From CBDDCQ01 sp965226285 (lineage in GTDB: Bacteria > Bacteroidota > Bacteroidia > Flavobacteriales > Ichthyobacteriaceae), in the NCBI GenBank assembly GCA_965226285.1, contig CBDDCQ010000006.1:620001-684000 (forward strand): a DNA stretch of 64,000 nucleotides. Direction: 5' to 3'. Each line of letters opens with the position of its first letter. Positions within the stretch are counted from its first letter, which is position 1. A program made the translations under genes and the position numbers. This document shows, one piece after another, positions 7,710 through 17,650 of the stretch. Below the pieces are notes generated by a model, which did not search any database, was not told the DNA's origin, and saw nothing but the letters and a program-made list of their open reading frames with translations.

Positions 7710-10700
7710 ATGAGTAAATATTATTTGTCAATATTATTATTGATAGTGCAATTTTCATTTGCACAGATAAATGTTTCCGGTTTGGTTACCTCAAAAGATG
7801 ATGGTCAGCCTCTTCCGGGCGTAAGTGTCGTCATTGAGGGGACTCAAAAAGGAACGACCACAGATTTTGATGGGAAATACTCTATTGAAGCTAAATCTGA
7901 AGACGTTTTGGTTTTTTCTTTTATAGGAATGATTACAAAAAAGGTTACTGTAACGGGCTCTACAACGGGTAATATAGTAATAAACATAGTAATGGAATCA
8001 GACACCCAAGTATTAGAGGATGTGGTAGTCACAGCGTTGGGGATTACCAAAAAACAGAAAGCTTTAGGTTATGCAGTACAGAAAGTAGAAGGAGAGGATA
8101 TCTCGAGTGCTGGTAAAGCTAACTTTATGGATGCTTTAAACGGTCAAGTTTCTGGAGTTCAAATTACCAGTGCTGGCGGTCAAGCGGGTGGAGGTACGGG
8201 CGTAATTATTAGAGGGATGACTTCGATTAATTACAACAATCAACCTCTTTATGTAGTAGATGGCATGCCTATTAATAATGATAAAGTAAACATGGATGGA
8301 TGGTCTGCTAATGTAGGAACGAATCGTGCTGCTGATTTGAATCCTGATGAAATAGCTTCTATAACTGTATTGAAAGGGGGGGCTGCTACAGCTTTATATG
8401 GATCTAGAGCGGCTAATGGTGCCATTATCATTACTACCAAAAGAGGTAGAAAAGGGCAAGGACAAGGGATCAATGTAAGTTATTCTACTTCGTATTCTGT
8501 AGATATGGTGAATAAAATGCATGAATTTACCGATAAATATGCGAGAGGTAGAAACGGAAATTATAGTAATGTTACACACTGGAGTTGGGGACCTGCTTAT
8601 GCTGCTAAACCTAAATTCCCAAGCGGAACTAGAATTAATGAACTAGATGACAAAGGAGTAATTTTTAGAAAAGATATGTCGGGTAAAGAAATACCTTATT
8701 ATGATAACAATTATGGTAAATTCTGGAGAGATGGACAAACATTCAAACATAGTATATCAGCTTCTGGAGGAGGAAAAAATAGTAGCTTCTATTTTTCTGC
8801 CGGTACTTTGAATCAAGATGGTATTACCCCTAATCAAAATTATTTTAGAAACTCTATCCTGTTAAATGTTTCTCAAGATATTACAGATTATTTTAAATTA
8901 ACAGGAAAAGCAAATTATATCAATACTGGAGGGAAGAGTTTTAGGATGCAAACAGGTATCTTAGAAGGATTAGGTTATTTTCATCACATGTTTGATTCTA
9001 AAGGACATTATAAGGATGTTAATGGAGAAAAAACATGGTTTAGTGGTACGGTACCTCATCCAAATTGGATTGTAAATGAAGAAGGGACAGATAGAGATTT
9101 AAAAAGGTTTATCAGTAATGTACAAGCTTCTTTTGAAGTAAATGATTACTTAGGGTTTGATATGAATGTAGGACTCGATACTTATCATGAAAAGAGAATA
9201 GAGGTAAGACCTCGTGGTTCTGCGAATACTTCAAGTAGAGAAGGGGATATGACTGATTTTAGAATAAGAGCTTCTGATTTGAATGTAGATTTAGTACTGA
9301 GAGGTAAGGCTGAGCTCATGCAAAGTTTAAACCTTTCTTATTTATTGGGCGGAAATATCCTTAATACGAGGTATGATAGAGCTACTCAAGAAGGTAGAAA
9401 ATTTGTACTTAAAAATTTTTACAATATCAATAATACCGTTACCAAAGAGAATTCCCAATGGAGTGACGAGAAAACTTTGATGGGCGTTTATTCTGATTTG
9501 ACTTTTGATTACAATGATTATTTATTCTTAGGGGTTACTGTGAGACAGGATTGGTCTTCTACATTACCTTTAGACAATAATACTTTTTTGTATCCTTCAG
9601 TAAATTTAGGTTTTGTGGTTTCTGAACTTTTTGATGTAGCACAAATTTCGTTTTTAAAACTTAGGGCTTCTTATGCTGAAACTGGAAATGATGCTCCCAT
9701 CTATAGTTTAAGCGATACCTTTTCCAGCCAAACTCCTAACATTGCTGGTAAGCCGAGGTTTACACTGTCTAATTCAAAAGAAAACTCTGAATTGAAACCT
9801 GAAAGAACTAAAGAGTTTGAAGTAGGATTGGATTCTAGATTTATGGATAATATGATTTCATTTGATTTTGGATATTATACAAAAAAGAGTATAGATCAGA
9901 TTATTAGCCAGCCCGTGTCTCATATTACCGGATATAGTAGCAAATCAGTAAATTTAGGAGAAGTTCAAAATCAAGGTTTTGAATTGTCTTTAGGTATCAA
10001 TAATCCCATAAAAGTAGAGGGTTTACAATGGACTACTATATTCAATTTTACTCGGAATCGTTCTGAAGTAGTGAGAATAGGGGAGTCTACAACGGATGAT
10101 TTGAAACAAATTACAACACATACTGGATGGTGGAATGATGCGCAACTTGTTGCTAGGGAAGGAGAGAGATTTGGTTCTATCAATCAGTATACTTATAAGA
10201 GAATGGATGTTTCTACTAAAGAAGAGCCAGACACAGATAGTTATGAAGAATATAAAAAACATCCACTTTGGTTAGATGCTGATGGGTTGCCTCAAAGGAG
10301 TGGTAAACGAAGAATTACAGGTAATGTAAATCCTGATTGGACATTATCTATGACTTCTTCAATAAAATGGAAGGGAGTGAATTTTGGATTTACTTTTGAA
10401 AGAAAGCAAGGAGGTATGGTGATAAATGGGTTTAAAGCAAATCTCGTGTATAGTGGTCTTGCAAAGGTTACTGAGAACAGGTATTATTCAGCGGATAATA
10501 AACATGCCAATTATACTAAAGTTTGGGAAGGGGTAGATGATACTGGAAAAGAGATCTATAAAGCGGCTCCTATGACCAATGATTTTTATCACAATGTATA
10601 TATCAGTACACATGAGGGAACCGTAGAGGATGCTTCTTGGTGGAGATTGAGAACGGTTTTTTTAGGTTATGATTTACCAAAGGATTGGTTAGCTCCACTC

Positions 10701-10877
10701 AAGTATATCAAGGGCTTGAATATTACCTTAACCGGTAAAAATCTTCTATTGTGGACACCTTATACCGGCAATGATCCTGAAATAAGTGCTCACGGAGCTG
10801 GTAATGCAATGGGTTTTGATGAATTAATGGTTCCTAACACCAAGTCGTTTGAAATTTCAGCGAAAATAAACTTTTAA
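7710..10877 (+). CDS. SusC/RagA-family TonB-linked outer-membrane transporter 1
   Basis: A 1055-residue protein with a signal peptide ending at about SFAQ, a carboxypeptidase-regulatory-like domain (about 20-105, with the QPLPGVSVVIEGTQKGT segment), a TonB plug (about 110-245, ending ALYGSRAANGAIIITTKRG) and a 22-strand barrel to the C-terminal phenylalanine. It imports a ligand handed over by its SusD partner, powered by TonB. The SusD gene starts 14 nt downstream. The N-terminal 110 residues are nearly identical to those of the two paralogues at 14346 and 20908, while plug and barrel diverge, so the ligands probably differ. No glycosidase or protease gene is nearby to suggest the substrate. 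Confidence 0.95.
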   Translation: MSKYYLSILLLIVQFSFAQINVSGLVTSKDDGQPLPGVSVVIEGTQKGTTTDFDGKYSIEAKSEDVLVFSFIGMITKKVTVTGSTTGNIVINIVMESDTQVLEDVVVTALGITKKQKALGYAVQKVEGEDISSAGKANFMDALNGQVSGVQITSAGGQAGGGTGVIIRGMTSINYNNQPLYVVDGMPINNDKVNMDGWSANVGTNRAADLNPDEIASITVLKGGAATALYGSRAANGAIIITTKRGRKGQGQGINVSYSTSYSVDMVNKMHEFTDKYARGRNGNYSNVTHWSWGPAYAAKPKFPSGTRINELDDKGVIFRKDMSGKEIPYYDNNYGKFWRDGQTFKHSISASGGGKNSSFYFSAGTLNQDGITPNQNYFRNSILLNVSQDITDYFKLTGKANYINTGGKSFRMQTGILEGLGYFHHMFDSKGHYKDVNGEKTWFSGTVPHPNWIVNEEGTDRDLKRFISNVQASFEVNDYLGFDMNVGLDTYHEKRIEVRPRGSANTSSREGDMTDFRIRASDLNVDLVLRGKAELMQSLNLSYLLGGNILNTRYDRATQEGRKFVLKNFYNINNTVTKENSQWSDEKTLMGVYSDLTFDYNDYLFLGVTVRQDWSSTLPLDNNTFLYPSVNLGFVVSELFDVAQISFLKLRASYAETGNDAPIYSLSDTFSSQTPNIAGKPRFTLSNSKENSELKPERTKEFEVGLDSRFMDNMISFDFGYYTKKSIDQIISQPVSHITGYSSKSVNLGEVQNQGFELSLGINNPIKVEGLQWTTIFNFTRNRSEVVRIGESTTDDLKQITTHTGWWNDAQLVAREGERFGSINQYTYKRMDVSTKEEPDTDSYEEYKKHPLWLDADGLPQRSGKRRITGNVNPDWTLSMTSSIKWKGVNFGFTFERKQGGMVINGFKANLVYSGLAKVTENRYYSADNKHANYTKVWEGVDDTGKEIYKAAPMTNDFYHNVYISTHEGTVEDASWWRLRTVFLGYDLPKDWLAPLKYIKGLNITLTGKNLLLWTPYTGNDPEISAHGAGNAMGFDELMVPNTKSFEISAKINF

Positions 10878-10891
10878 AAAAAAATTGAGAG

Positions 10892-12325
10892 ATGAAGAAT
10901 ATAATAAGTAGAACATTTTCAAAATTAATATTAGTCGTTTGGGCACTTTCATTTGTACAGTGCGACGATTATTTTAAGGACTTACAAAAAAATCCTAATT
11001 CTCCTGAAAAGGCAAATGTAAGTTCGGTATTAACGGCTGCTTTGTATCATCAGTTGAATGATGAGGGAGGCTATCGTACAGGCATGATAGGAGTATTTAC
11101 GCAGCACTATGCCGGTAACCATGCAAGTGGTGTGAACTGGGATCAATATAATTTGCAGAATAGTTCTTTTGCTACGTATATGACGTATGCATATACTAGG
11201 CATCTAAGAGACTACAAATACATTATTGAAGAAGCTACTAAATCTAAGAGTTATCACTATGTGGGAGTAGCTAAGATCATGACGGGTTTCTCATTGGCTA
11301 AGAGGGCAGAAATTTATGGAGATATTCCTTGGTCAGAAGCGTTGGATCCGAAGAATGATACGCCAAAATATGATACTGAAACGAGCATTTATCAAGCTGC
11401 CCAAAAGTTAATTGCCGAGGGGATTAGTGATTTGGGAAAATCTTCTGTAACGTCTCTTGGAGATGGAGATGTTATGTATGCAGGAGATGTGGATAAATGG
11501 AAAGCAGTAGCTTACGCCATGTCTGCGAGATATTATAATGTATTAGGGGACGACGATAAAGCGTTAGACGCAGTAAAAGAATCTAAAGATGCTGGTTTTT
11601 CTTCGGCAAATACGTTTAAATTACCTTACGATGGCACAGATACTAAAAGTAGATGGTATTGGATGTGGGAAAATAATGCTGTGATAGCTTCTAAGCTTTT
11701 TATGGATTATCTCATCAAGGAGCAAGACCCTCGAAAAGAAGCATTCTTTACTTCGAAAGCTGAAGGAAATGACAATGTTGGATACAAAGGTAAGCCAAAT
11801 GGTTATGGAGCGTCTAATGTATCATATTCTCCTACAGGTCCTTATTTTGCTAAGGCAAATTCTTATGGAATTATATTTCCTTATTATGAGTTATTGTTTA
11901 TAGAAGCGGAGGTTAAGTTCAGAAAAGGTGATAAAGCAGGTGCAGCTAAGGCTTTGAATGAAGCGGTAAAGGCGAGTGTAAATGAAGTCACTACTCATGA
12001 TGATGGTATCGCCAGAAAAGATGCTTATTTTAAGACTTATGCTAGTTTTGATGCGAGTACAGTTACAGAGGCACATATTATGACCGAAAAATGGAAAGCG
12101 ATGCACTGTTTAGAACCTGAAACTTGGACAGATATGAGACGACATGGTTTTAAATATCCAATATTTAAGGATGGTAGTAAACCTGAATTGCATGTGAAAA
12201 GCAATGGAAAGAAGGTATCTGATAAGTTTATCCAAAGGTTGTTGTATCCTCAAAGTGAATTGGATAGAAATCCTCAACCACAGCATAAAAAGGGTATCTA
12301 TGATAAAATGATTTTTTCTAAATAA
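10892..12325 (+). CDS. SusD/RagB-family surface lipoprotein 1
   Basis: A 477-residue lipoprotein (lipobox around SFVQC, about residue 25), followed by the typical DDYFKDLQKNPNSP start of the SusD-like family and a TPR-rich core. The segment MTEKWKAMHCLEPETWTDMRR is the conserved late motif. It would form the lid of SusC1 on the outer membrane and bind the ligand. It lies 14 nt after susC1 and 18 nt before the third operon gene. It is clearly more distant from SusD2 and SusD3 than those two are from each other. Confidence 0.93.
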   Translation: MKNIISRTFSKLILVVWALSFVQCDDYFKDLQKNPNSPEKANVSSVLTAALYHQLNDEGGYRTGMIGVFTQHYAGNHASGVNWDQYNLQNSSFATYMTYAYTRHLRDYKYIIEEATKSKSYHYVGVAKIMTGFSLAKRAEIYGDIPWSEALDPKNDTPKYDTETSIYQAAQKLIAEGISDLGKSSVTSLGDGDVMYAGDVDKWKAVAYAMSARYYNVLGDDDKALDAVKESKDAGFSSANTFKLPYDGTDTKSRWYWMWENNAVIASKLFMDYLIKEQDPRKEAFFTSKAEGNDNVGYKGKPNGYGASNVSYSPTGPYFAKANSYGIIFPYYELLFIEAEVKFRKGDKAGAAKALNEAVKASVNEVTTHDDGIARKDAYFKTYASFDASTVTEAHIMTEKWKAMHCLEPETWTDMRRHGFKYPIFKDGSKPELHVKSNGKKVSDKFIQRLLYPQSELDRNPQPQHKKGIYDKMIFSK

Positions 12326-12343
12326 TAAATAAAAATAAAGAAT

Positions 12344-13615
12344 ATGAAAAAGATAGTTTTAATAATAGCAATTGCCTTCTTTATGGCATCTTGTGATAAA
12401 GAAATGGAAGAACTGGGTTATCGAGGAGAAACTATATCCTTGAATAAATCATCGATTACACTGTATGATACCAATTATGATTTTGTTTTTACAAATTATA
12501 CCGAAAGAACTAAGTTTTCTGCTGCTATTTACAAGGGGAGTACTAAGGTAGGTTCAGATGTAGATTTGACATTTTCTAGTACTAGTAATAAAGTCAATTT
12601 GAATTCTAGTAAATTGGGAACGATAAAAGCAGGTGACAAATTCAAGATAACTATTTCTACAAAAGAGGGAAAAAAATCGACTACAGATTTTGAAATCTCT
12701 GTAGGAAAAGCGATAGATTTGAAAAAGAAATTATCAGCAGAAGATGTAATGATAAATTCTACTCAGATTCATACGTTAGCTTATGAAGTATCTACAGCTT
12801 CTGGAGTAGGGGTAGATGAAGTAAATTTCTATTACAAGCATGTTCCTAAAGGTGGTGATGCTACTACAATAGCTTATCAGAAGAATAATACTTTATTAGG
12901 AGCGGCAACATTGCCTAAGGATAAACTTGAAAAGAAATTATCAGCAGCTGCTTTAACTACTGCACTTAGTGCTGGAGTGGGTGATACTGTTATGTACATT
13001 CTGTCGGCTAAAAAGGGAAGTGTTGTAGATAATGCAACAGACAAGTTTGTATTCAAAGATCAGTCTCTGGAGGCTGCTAAGACGGTAGTATTTAGTGATA
13101 AAGATTCTAAAGTAAATAATGTTACCTCTAAGCGTGAGATGTTTTACAATCTTACTAGTGAAAAACTTGGCAATGCTACGGGGCACTTGAAAGTATCTAA
13201 TGATCTGTCGAGAGTAATGTCTGGAGATATTGCCATTAGGACAAAGAATTTTAAATGGGGGGATAATAAAACAAAATCCTTAACCTTTGCAGCTGAACCT
13301 GTTTCGTTTGTTAAGTTGACAGGTAATGCAACTGTTAATGAGACGATATATAAAACTGGAAGTTTAATTGTTTCGGCTGCTCGATTTGAGGCTTCAAGAA
13401 CAAAACTAAGTGATTTTCCTGCAACCAAAGGTGATTATTATTATTATAAGGTAACGAGACATTATAATAAAGAGACAGATTCTAAAAAAGAACCGTCTTT
13501 AGGAACTAAGGATTATTATGGTATTATTAAAGTAGGTTCAACTGTTTCGAATACAACAGATGGAAAGACTGTTAAATCTTTATCCATATCTATAAAAGAA
13601 GGCACTAGTAAATAA
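12344..13615 (+). CDS. Third-gene surface lipoprotein of SusCD operon 1, unknown family
   Basis: A 423-residue protein with a lipoprotein signal (FMASC) and no family that I recognise. The N-terminal 120 residues are beta-rich and diverge from the paralogues. The segment from about residue 160 (VDEVNFYYKHVPKG) to the end is closely similar to the proteins at 19173 and 25513, including DKDSKVNNVTSKREMF and GDYYYYKVTRHYNK. Its position after susD suggests an accessory ligand-binding lipoprotein, like the SusE/F-type third genes, but that is inference from context only. Confidence 0.75.
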   Translation: MKKIVLIIAIAFFMASCDKEMEELGYRGETISLNKSSITLYDTNYDFVFTNYTERTKFSAAIYKGSTKVGSDVDLTFSSTSNKVNLNSSKLGTIKAGDKFKITISTKEGKKSTTDFEISVGKAIDLKKKLSAEDVMINSTQIHTLAYEVSTASGVGVDEVNFYYKHVPKGGDATTIAYQKNNTLLGAATLPKDKLEKKLSAAALTTALSAGVGDTVMYILSAKKGSVVDNATDKFVFKDQSLEAAKTVVFSDKDSKVNNVTSKREMFYNLTSEKLGNATGHLKVSNDLSRVMSGDIAIRTKNFKWGDNKTKSLTFAAEPVSFVKLTGNATVNETIYKTGSLIVSAARFEASRTKLSDFPATKGDYYYYKVTRHYNKETDSKKEPSLGTKDYYGIIKVGSTVSNTTDGKTVKSLSISIKEGTSK

Positions 13616-13630
13616 TTTAAGGTTCTTTTA

Positions 13631-13708
13631 AAAAGCCTCTACAATACGTAATTAATTCATATTGTTCCATTGTGTTATTACATATATATATGTTTGTAGA
13701 GGCTTTTT
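13631..13708 (+). terminator. Terminator of SusCD operon 1
   Basis: AAAAGCCTCTACAA pairs with TTGTAGAGGCTTTTT across a loop of about 50 nt, followed by a T-run. The same CTCTACA stem core ends the other two operons, at 20486-20521 and 26837-26870. Confidence 0.65.
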
Positions 13709-14144
13709 TGATTAACTCTTTGCGATCCAGCTCATAAAGCACAAGGGAGTACTATGGGAATGTTATGGTGTTTGAGTATGTTTGGATCATACTAAAAAAT
13801 TCAGGGAAAGAAATCGTATCAAATATACGGCATTCACAAGATCAAAAAAAAATTGGTTGGACAATGACCAAATTTTTTTTCATGGTCAAATAAGTTTGTG
13901 TATTTGCCTCAGAAATTGTGCGTTTGTACAGTTTTGCTATTAGTAGTTCCCATCATACATAATTTAATAGTTGTTAATCATTGCACAAATCCCCTTCCTT
14001 TGTTGGTTGGGGCTTTTCTTTTGTATGAAACTTTCCTTACCAATTTGCATAGCAAAATATAGGCTTAGTCATAGAATATTAAGTCTTGTTTCACAATTTA
14101 AATATTTTTTTAGACAATTTAACAAGTATATTGAAAAAACATAT

Positions 14145-14152
14145 TATATTTG
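14145..14152 (+). promoter_or_regulatory. Promoter -7 element upstream of susC2 leader
   Basis: TATATTTG lies inside a block of about 150 bp (14025-14175) that is closely similar to the region before susC3. It shares TTGAAAAAA and CGGAACAGATTAC on either side. No standard -33 TTG is seen; the TTG present is only 11 bases upstream. From 13709 to this element I see no gene. Confidence 0.5.
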
Positions 14153-14187
14153 CCAACGGAACAGATTACTACTATAAAATTTTAACT

Positions 14188-14226
14188 ATGATGCAACAAA
14201 AACGACCGTGTTATGATGATAATTAG
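14188..14226 (+). CDS. Putative 12-residue leader peptide upstream of susC2
   Basis: ATG ATG CAA CAA ... TAG encodes MMQQKRPCYDDN. It starts about 30 nt after the predicted transcription start and stops 4 nt before a strong terminator hairpin. Its place matches the GCAAC leader ORF before susC1, and it even contains a single GCAAC (14193-14197). Very short, so coding status is uncertain. Confidence 0.35.
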   Translation: MMQQKRPCYDDN

Positions 14227-14229
14227 GAT

Positions 14230-14279
14230 AAAAAAGCCTTTTAATCAATCACTTTCGAGATTGATTAAAAGGCTTTTTT
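14230..14279 (+). terminator. Attenuator-type terminator hairpin upstream of susC2
   Basis: The stem GCCTTTTAATCAATC (14236-14250) pairs perfectly with 14259-14273 across an 8-nt loop, extended by A/T pairs and followed by T7. It lies between the leader ORF and susC2, 66 nt before the susC2 ATG, so it would stop leader transcripts. Confidence 0.75.
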
Positions 14280-14345
14280 TGATATATAGTATAGTTTATC
14301 TAAAATATGTATAATTAAAATCACTAAAATATAAGTTAAATAATT

Positions 14346-17300
14346 ATGAATTTTAAGTATGGTTTGTCAATATTTTTATTGACTATTATAGTGCAATTTT
14401 CATTTGCACAGATGAATGTTTACGGTTTGGTTACCTCAAAAGATGATGGTCAGCCTTTACCGGGAGTAAGTGTCCTCATTGAAGGGACTCAAAAAGGAAC
14501 TACCACTGATTTCGATGGAAGATACTCTATTGAAGCTAAATCTGGAGATGTTTTAGTTTTTTCTTTTATGGGAATGGCTGAAAAAAAGGTTACTGTAGCT
14601 GGCTCTACAACGGGTAGTGTAGTAATAGATGTAGTAATGGAATCAGACACCCAAGTTCTAGATGATGTGATAGTAACGGCATTGGGGATTAGTAGAAACC
14701 AAAAGGCATTGGGTTATTCTGTACAGAATGTGAAATCTGATAAATTGACAGTTGCCGGGACTACTAATTTAAATACTGCTTTAGCAGGTAAAGCTGCGGG
14801 GATTCAGATTTTAGGAACTGCTGGTTCAAATTTAGGAAGGGGTCCGCGGATTAGAATAAGAGGGATAAATGCTTTAAATGGAGGGCAACCTCTTTATGTA
14901 GTAGATGGGAATCCTGTACTGGATGCAGATGCTATTAATATGGATGATGTAGCAGAAATTTCTGTATTAAAAGGGGCAAGTGCATCTGCTCTTTATGGTT
15001 CTCGTGCATTGAATGGCGTAGTCTTGATAAAGACCAAATCAGGACAATCTAAAGATGGAAAAACAACCGTAGAGTTTACGAATAATTTTACAATTGAAGA
15101 GGTGCCAAGTTATATATATGACGATAAGTTTCAATATAAGTATGGAGGAGGCTATAAGCAGACTTTTGATAAGTTTGTATATAATGATGGTACACATCCA
15201 TCAAGTTGGCAGAAGTACAATGGGCAGTCTCTCGTAAACTACGCTGCAGATGAATCTTGGGGACCTATGTTGAATGGACAGATGGTAAGACACTGGGATT
15301 CTTGGTATCCAGGTTCTGAATTTGGTAAGTTGAGAGCTTGGAAGGATTCTGGTTCTAGACCTTCGGACTATTTTAATGATGAGTTGGGGCTAAGTAACAG
15401 AATGGCGGTAGCTGTAGGAAAATCAGGGGAAGGCTATCAAACTCGACTTTCTTATACAAATATTAGTAATAAAGGAGTGATTCCCAATACTTACAGGTTT
15501 CAAAATTTCTTTGCCTTAAAAGGTAAAGTAGATTTAAGATCGGGTTTTGAGGCAGAAGCTGTATTGAATTATAGGAATTCTAAACTTACTGGAGAGATGC
15601 GAGAAGGGTATGGCAATCCTACTTCAGGGATGTTTAATCAATGGTACCAAATGCAAATAGATTTGAAAAGGTTGAAACAATATAAACAGAAAGATGAAAA
15701 TGGTAAGTGGATATACAGAACTTGGAATATTACGTCACCTCATGATATAAAACCTCTATATTGGGACTCTCCTTGGAGAGACGTCAATGAAAGTAAAGGA
15801 GAAGGTAAAATGCATGATATTAATGGGTTTGTATCGTTAGGTTATAAACTCAATGACCAAATTGATTTTAAAGGTATCGTTAGGAAAACGATAAGATATG
15901 TGAGTATTTCCACAAGTAGAGCTCCTACCAGAAGAAATAGATTTGTAGATAGTTATTATTCTAGACAGTACCACAATTTGGAGTCTAACTATGAGTTTGT
16001 GGGGAATTATAGAGATAAATTCTTTGAAGATAATTTTGAGGTAAGTGGATTTTTAGGAGGAAACTTAAGATTAGATGAGTATAAGAGCGTACGAGGAAGT
16101 ACTTCAGGAGGTCTTTCTATTCCTGAGTTGTATAACTTGTCAGCGTCTAAGGAAAATCCCACTACATCAAATTGGATTATAGAAAGCGAGGTAAGAAGTA
16201 TATATGGGTCTTTGAGTTTGGGATATGATGAGATGTTATATACAGAAGGTACATTCCGATCTGATTGGTCTTCTACGTTGCCTAAAAATAATAATAATTT
16301 TATTTATCCTTCTGTTTCTTCGAGTTTTATATTCACTAAATTGTTAAAAGACTATGTAGGTTTAGATATTAGTAATATTTTATCTTTTGGTAAAATAAGA
16401 GCAAGTTGGGCACAAGTAGGAGGCGATACAAATCCTTATAGAATAGATGCTAATTATTCTTTGAGAAGTAATAATTTTAGTACTTATACACTCCAAGATA
16501 TTCCTAATGAAATGCCTAACGAAAACTTAAAAGCACAATTGACGACTTCTACTGAAGGGGGTGTTGAGATGAAATTCTTCAATAATAGAGTTGGGTTTGA
16601 TTTTACCATGTATGAAAATGTAAATACTAATCAAATTATCTCTGTACCTGTTTCTCGGAGTTCAGGTTATGGTTCTATGTTGATTAATGCAGGAAAGATT
16701 ACTACTACAGGTTGGGAGTTGAGTTTGAATGTAAAACCTATAGAAACAGATAATTTAGAATGGGAATTAGATTTCAACATTTCAAAAAATACTCCTTTTG
16801 TAAATGAATTATCTAAAGAATATGATATTAAAAAAATATATTTAGGTTTTAGGGCTTATGCTTTGGAGAATGAAGAATGGGGTACCTTTAGAGGAAGAGT
16901 TCCGGAGGAAAAAAATGGAAAGCATATTTTGACGGAAGAAGGACTATATAAACAGAAAAACGATCAAGTCATAAAAGGGAAAAAAGCTTTGCCTGATTAC
17001 ACAGGGGGTATATTATCTACTACTCATTATACATTGCCTAATAACTTAGGTGCATTGTCATTGTCATTACAATTTGATTATCAAATAGGAGGGAATATAG
17101 ATGATATTGAATCAGAGTATAGAAATTATAGTGGAATGTCAAAAGAAACCGCAGGTACTAATGATTTGGGGAATCCTGTAAGAAATAAAATAGTAAAAAA
17201 AGATGGTACTACTAGAGGAGTTGGGGGTAGTTATAAATATGTGAAAGTAGGAGATCACTCTCCAAAAACCGGTGGTGTAAGAGTTGATGGGGTAGATAAA

Positions 17301-17645
17301 GATGGAAAGCCCGTAAGTTATTATGTAGAACCCTCAACATATTATAAGAGAAGGAATCGTTTATATCCTTATTTTGGCTTGCGTGATGCCACTTATTTTA
17401 AACTTAGAGAAGTTAATCTATCTTATAGTTTACCAAAGTCACTCTTAGAGGGTATGGGTATATCGTCAGCATCTATTGGGTTTGTAATGAGAAATGCTTG
17501 GTTGATTTATAAAGATCCAACTCTTTCGGGAGATCCTTCTGAGACAGCGGGGGCTTCAGGATATGATTATAAATATTCTTGGGGTATCTATTCACAGCTT
17601 CCGAATACTAGATCTTATGGATTTAATATTAATGTTAAATTTTAA
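14346..17645 (+). CDS. SusC/RagA-family TonB-linked outer-membrane transporter 2
   Basis: A 1099-residue paralogue of SusC1: signal peptide to SFAQ, carboxypeptidase-regulatory-like domain, plug (ALYGSRALNGVVLIKTKSG) and barrel ending in Phe. The first 110 residues are nearly identical to those of SusC1 and SusC3. The rest resembles SusC3 more than SusC1 (shared DESWGPMLNG/DESWGPKIDG and VDKDGKPVSYY-like segments). The 60 bases before the ATG are almost identical to those before susC3. susD2 follows after 5 nt. Substrate unknown. Confidence 0.95.
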   Translation: MNFKYGLSIFLLTIIVQFSFAQMNVYGLVTSKDDGQPLPGVSVLIEGTQKGTTTDFDGRYSIEAKSGDVLVFSFMGMAEKKVTVAGSTTGSVVIDVVMESDTQVLDDVIVTALGISRNQKALGYSVQNVKSDKLTVAGTTNLNTALAGKAAGIQILGTAGSNLGRGPRIRIRGINALNGGQPLYVVDGNPVLDADAINMDDVAEISVLKGASASALYGSRALNGVVLIKTKSGQSKDGKTTVEFTNNFTIEEVPSYIYDDKFQYKYGGGYKQTFDKFVYNDGTHPSSWQKYNGQSLVNYAADESWGPMLNGQMVRHWDSWYPGSEFGKLRAWKDSGSRPSDYFNDELGLSNRMAVAVGKSGEGYQTRLSYTNISNKGVIPNTYRFQNFFALKGKVDLRSGFEAEAVLNYRNSKLTGEMREGYGNPTSGMFNQWYQMQIDLKRLKQYKQKDENGKWIYRTWNITSPHDIKPLYWDSPWRDVNESKGEGKMHDINGFVSLGYKLNDQIDFKGIVRKTIRYVSISTSRAPTRRNRFVDSYYSRQYHNLESNYEFVGNYRDKFFEDNFEVSGFLGGNLRLDEYKSVRGSTSGGLSIPELYNLSASKENPTTSNWIIESEVRSIYGSLSLGYDEMLYTEGTFRSDWSSTLPKNNNNFIYPSVSSSFIFTKLLKDYVGLDISNILSFGKIRASWAQVGGDTNPYRIDANYSLRSNNFSTYTLQDIPNEMPNENLKAQLTTSTEGGVEMKFFNNRVGFDFTMYENVNTNQIISVPVSRSSGYGSMLINAGKITTTGWELSLNVKPIETDNLEWELDFNISKNTPFVNELSKEYDIKKIYLGFRAYALENEEWGTFRGRVPEEKNGKHILTEEGLYKQKNDQVIKGKKALPDYTGGILSTTHYTLPNNLGALSLSLQFDYQIGGNIDDIESEYRNYSGMSKETAGTNDLGNPVRNKIVKKDGTTRGVGGSYKYVKVGDHSPKTGGVRVDGVDKDGKPVSYYVEPSTYYKRRNRLYPYFGLRDATYFKLREVNLSYSLPKSLLEGMGISSASIGFVMRNAWLIYKDPTLSGDPSETAGASGYDYKYSWGIYSQLPNTRSYGFNINVKF

Positions 17646-17650
17646 TTATA

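Noticed and set aside
13971..14177. 68-codon ORF upstream of susC2
   Set aside because: It covers the conserved promoter block shared with susC3, where the frame is not kept. No family match.
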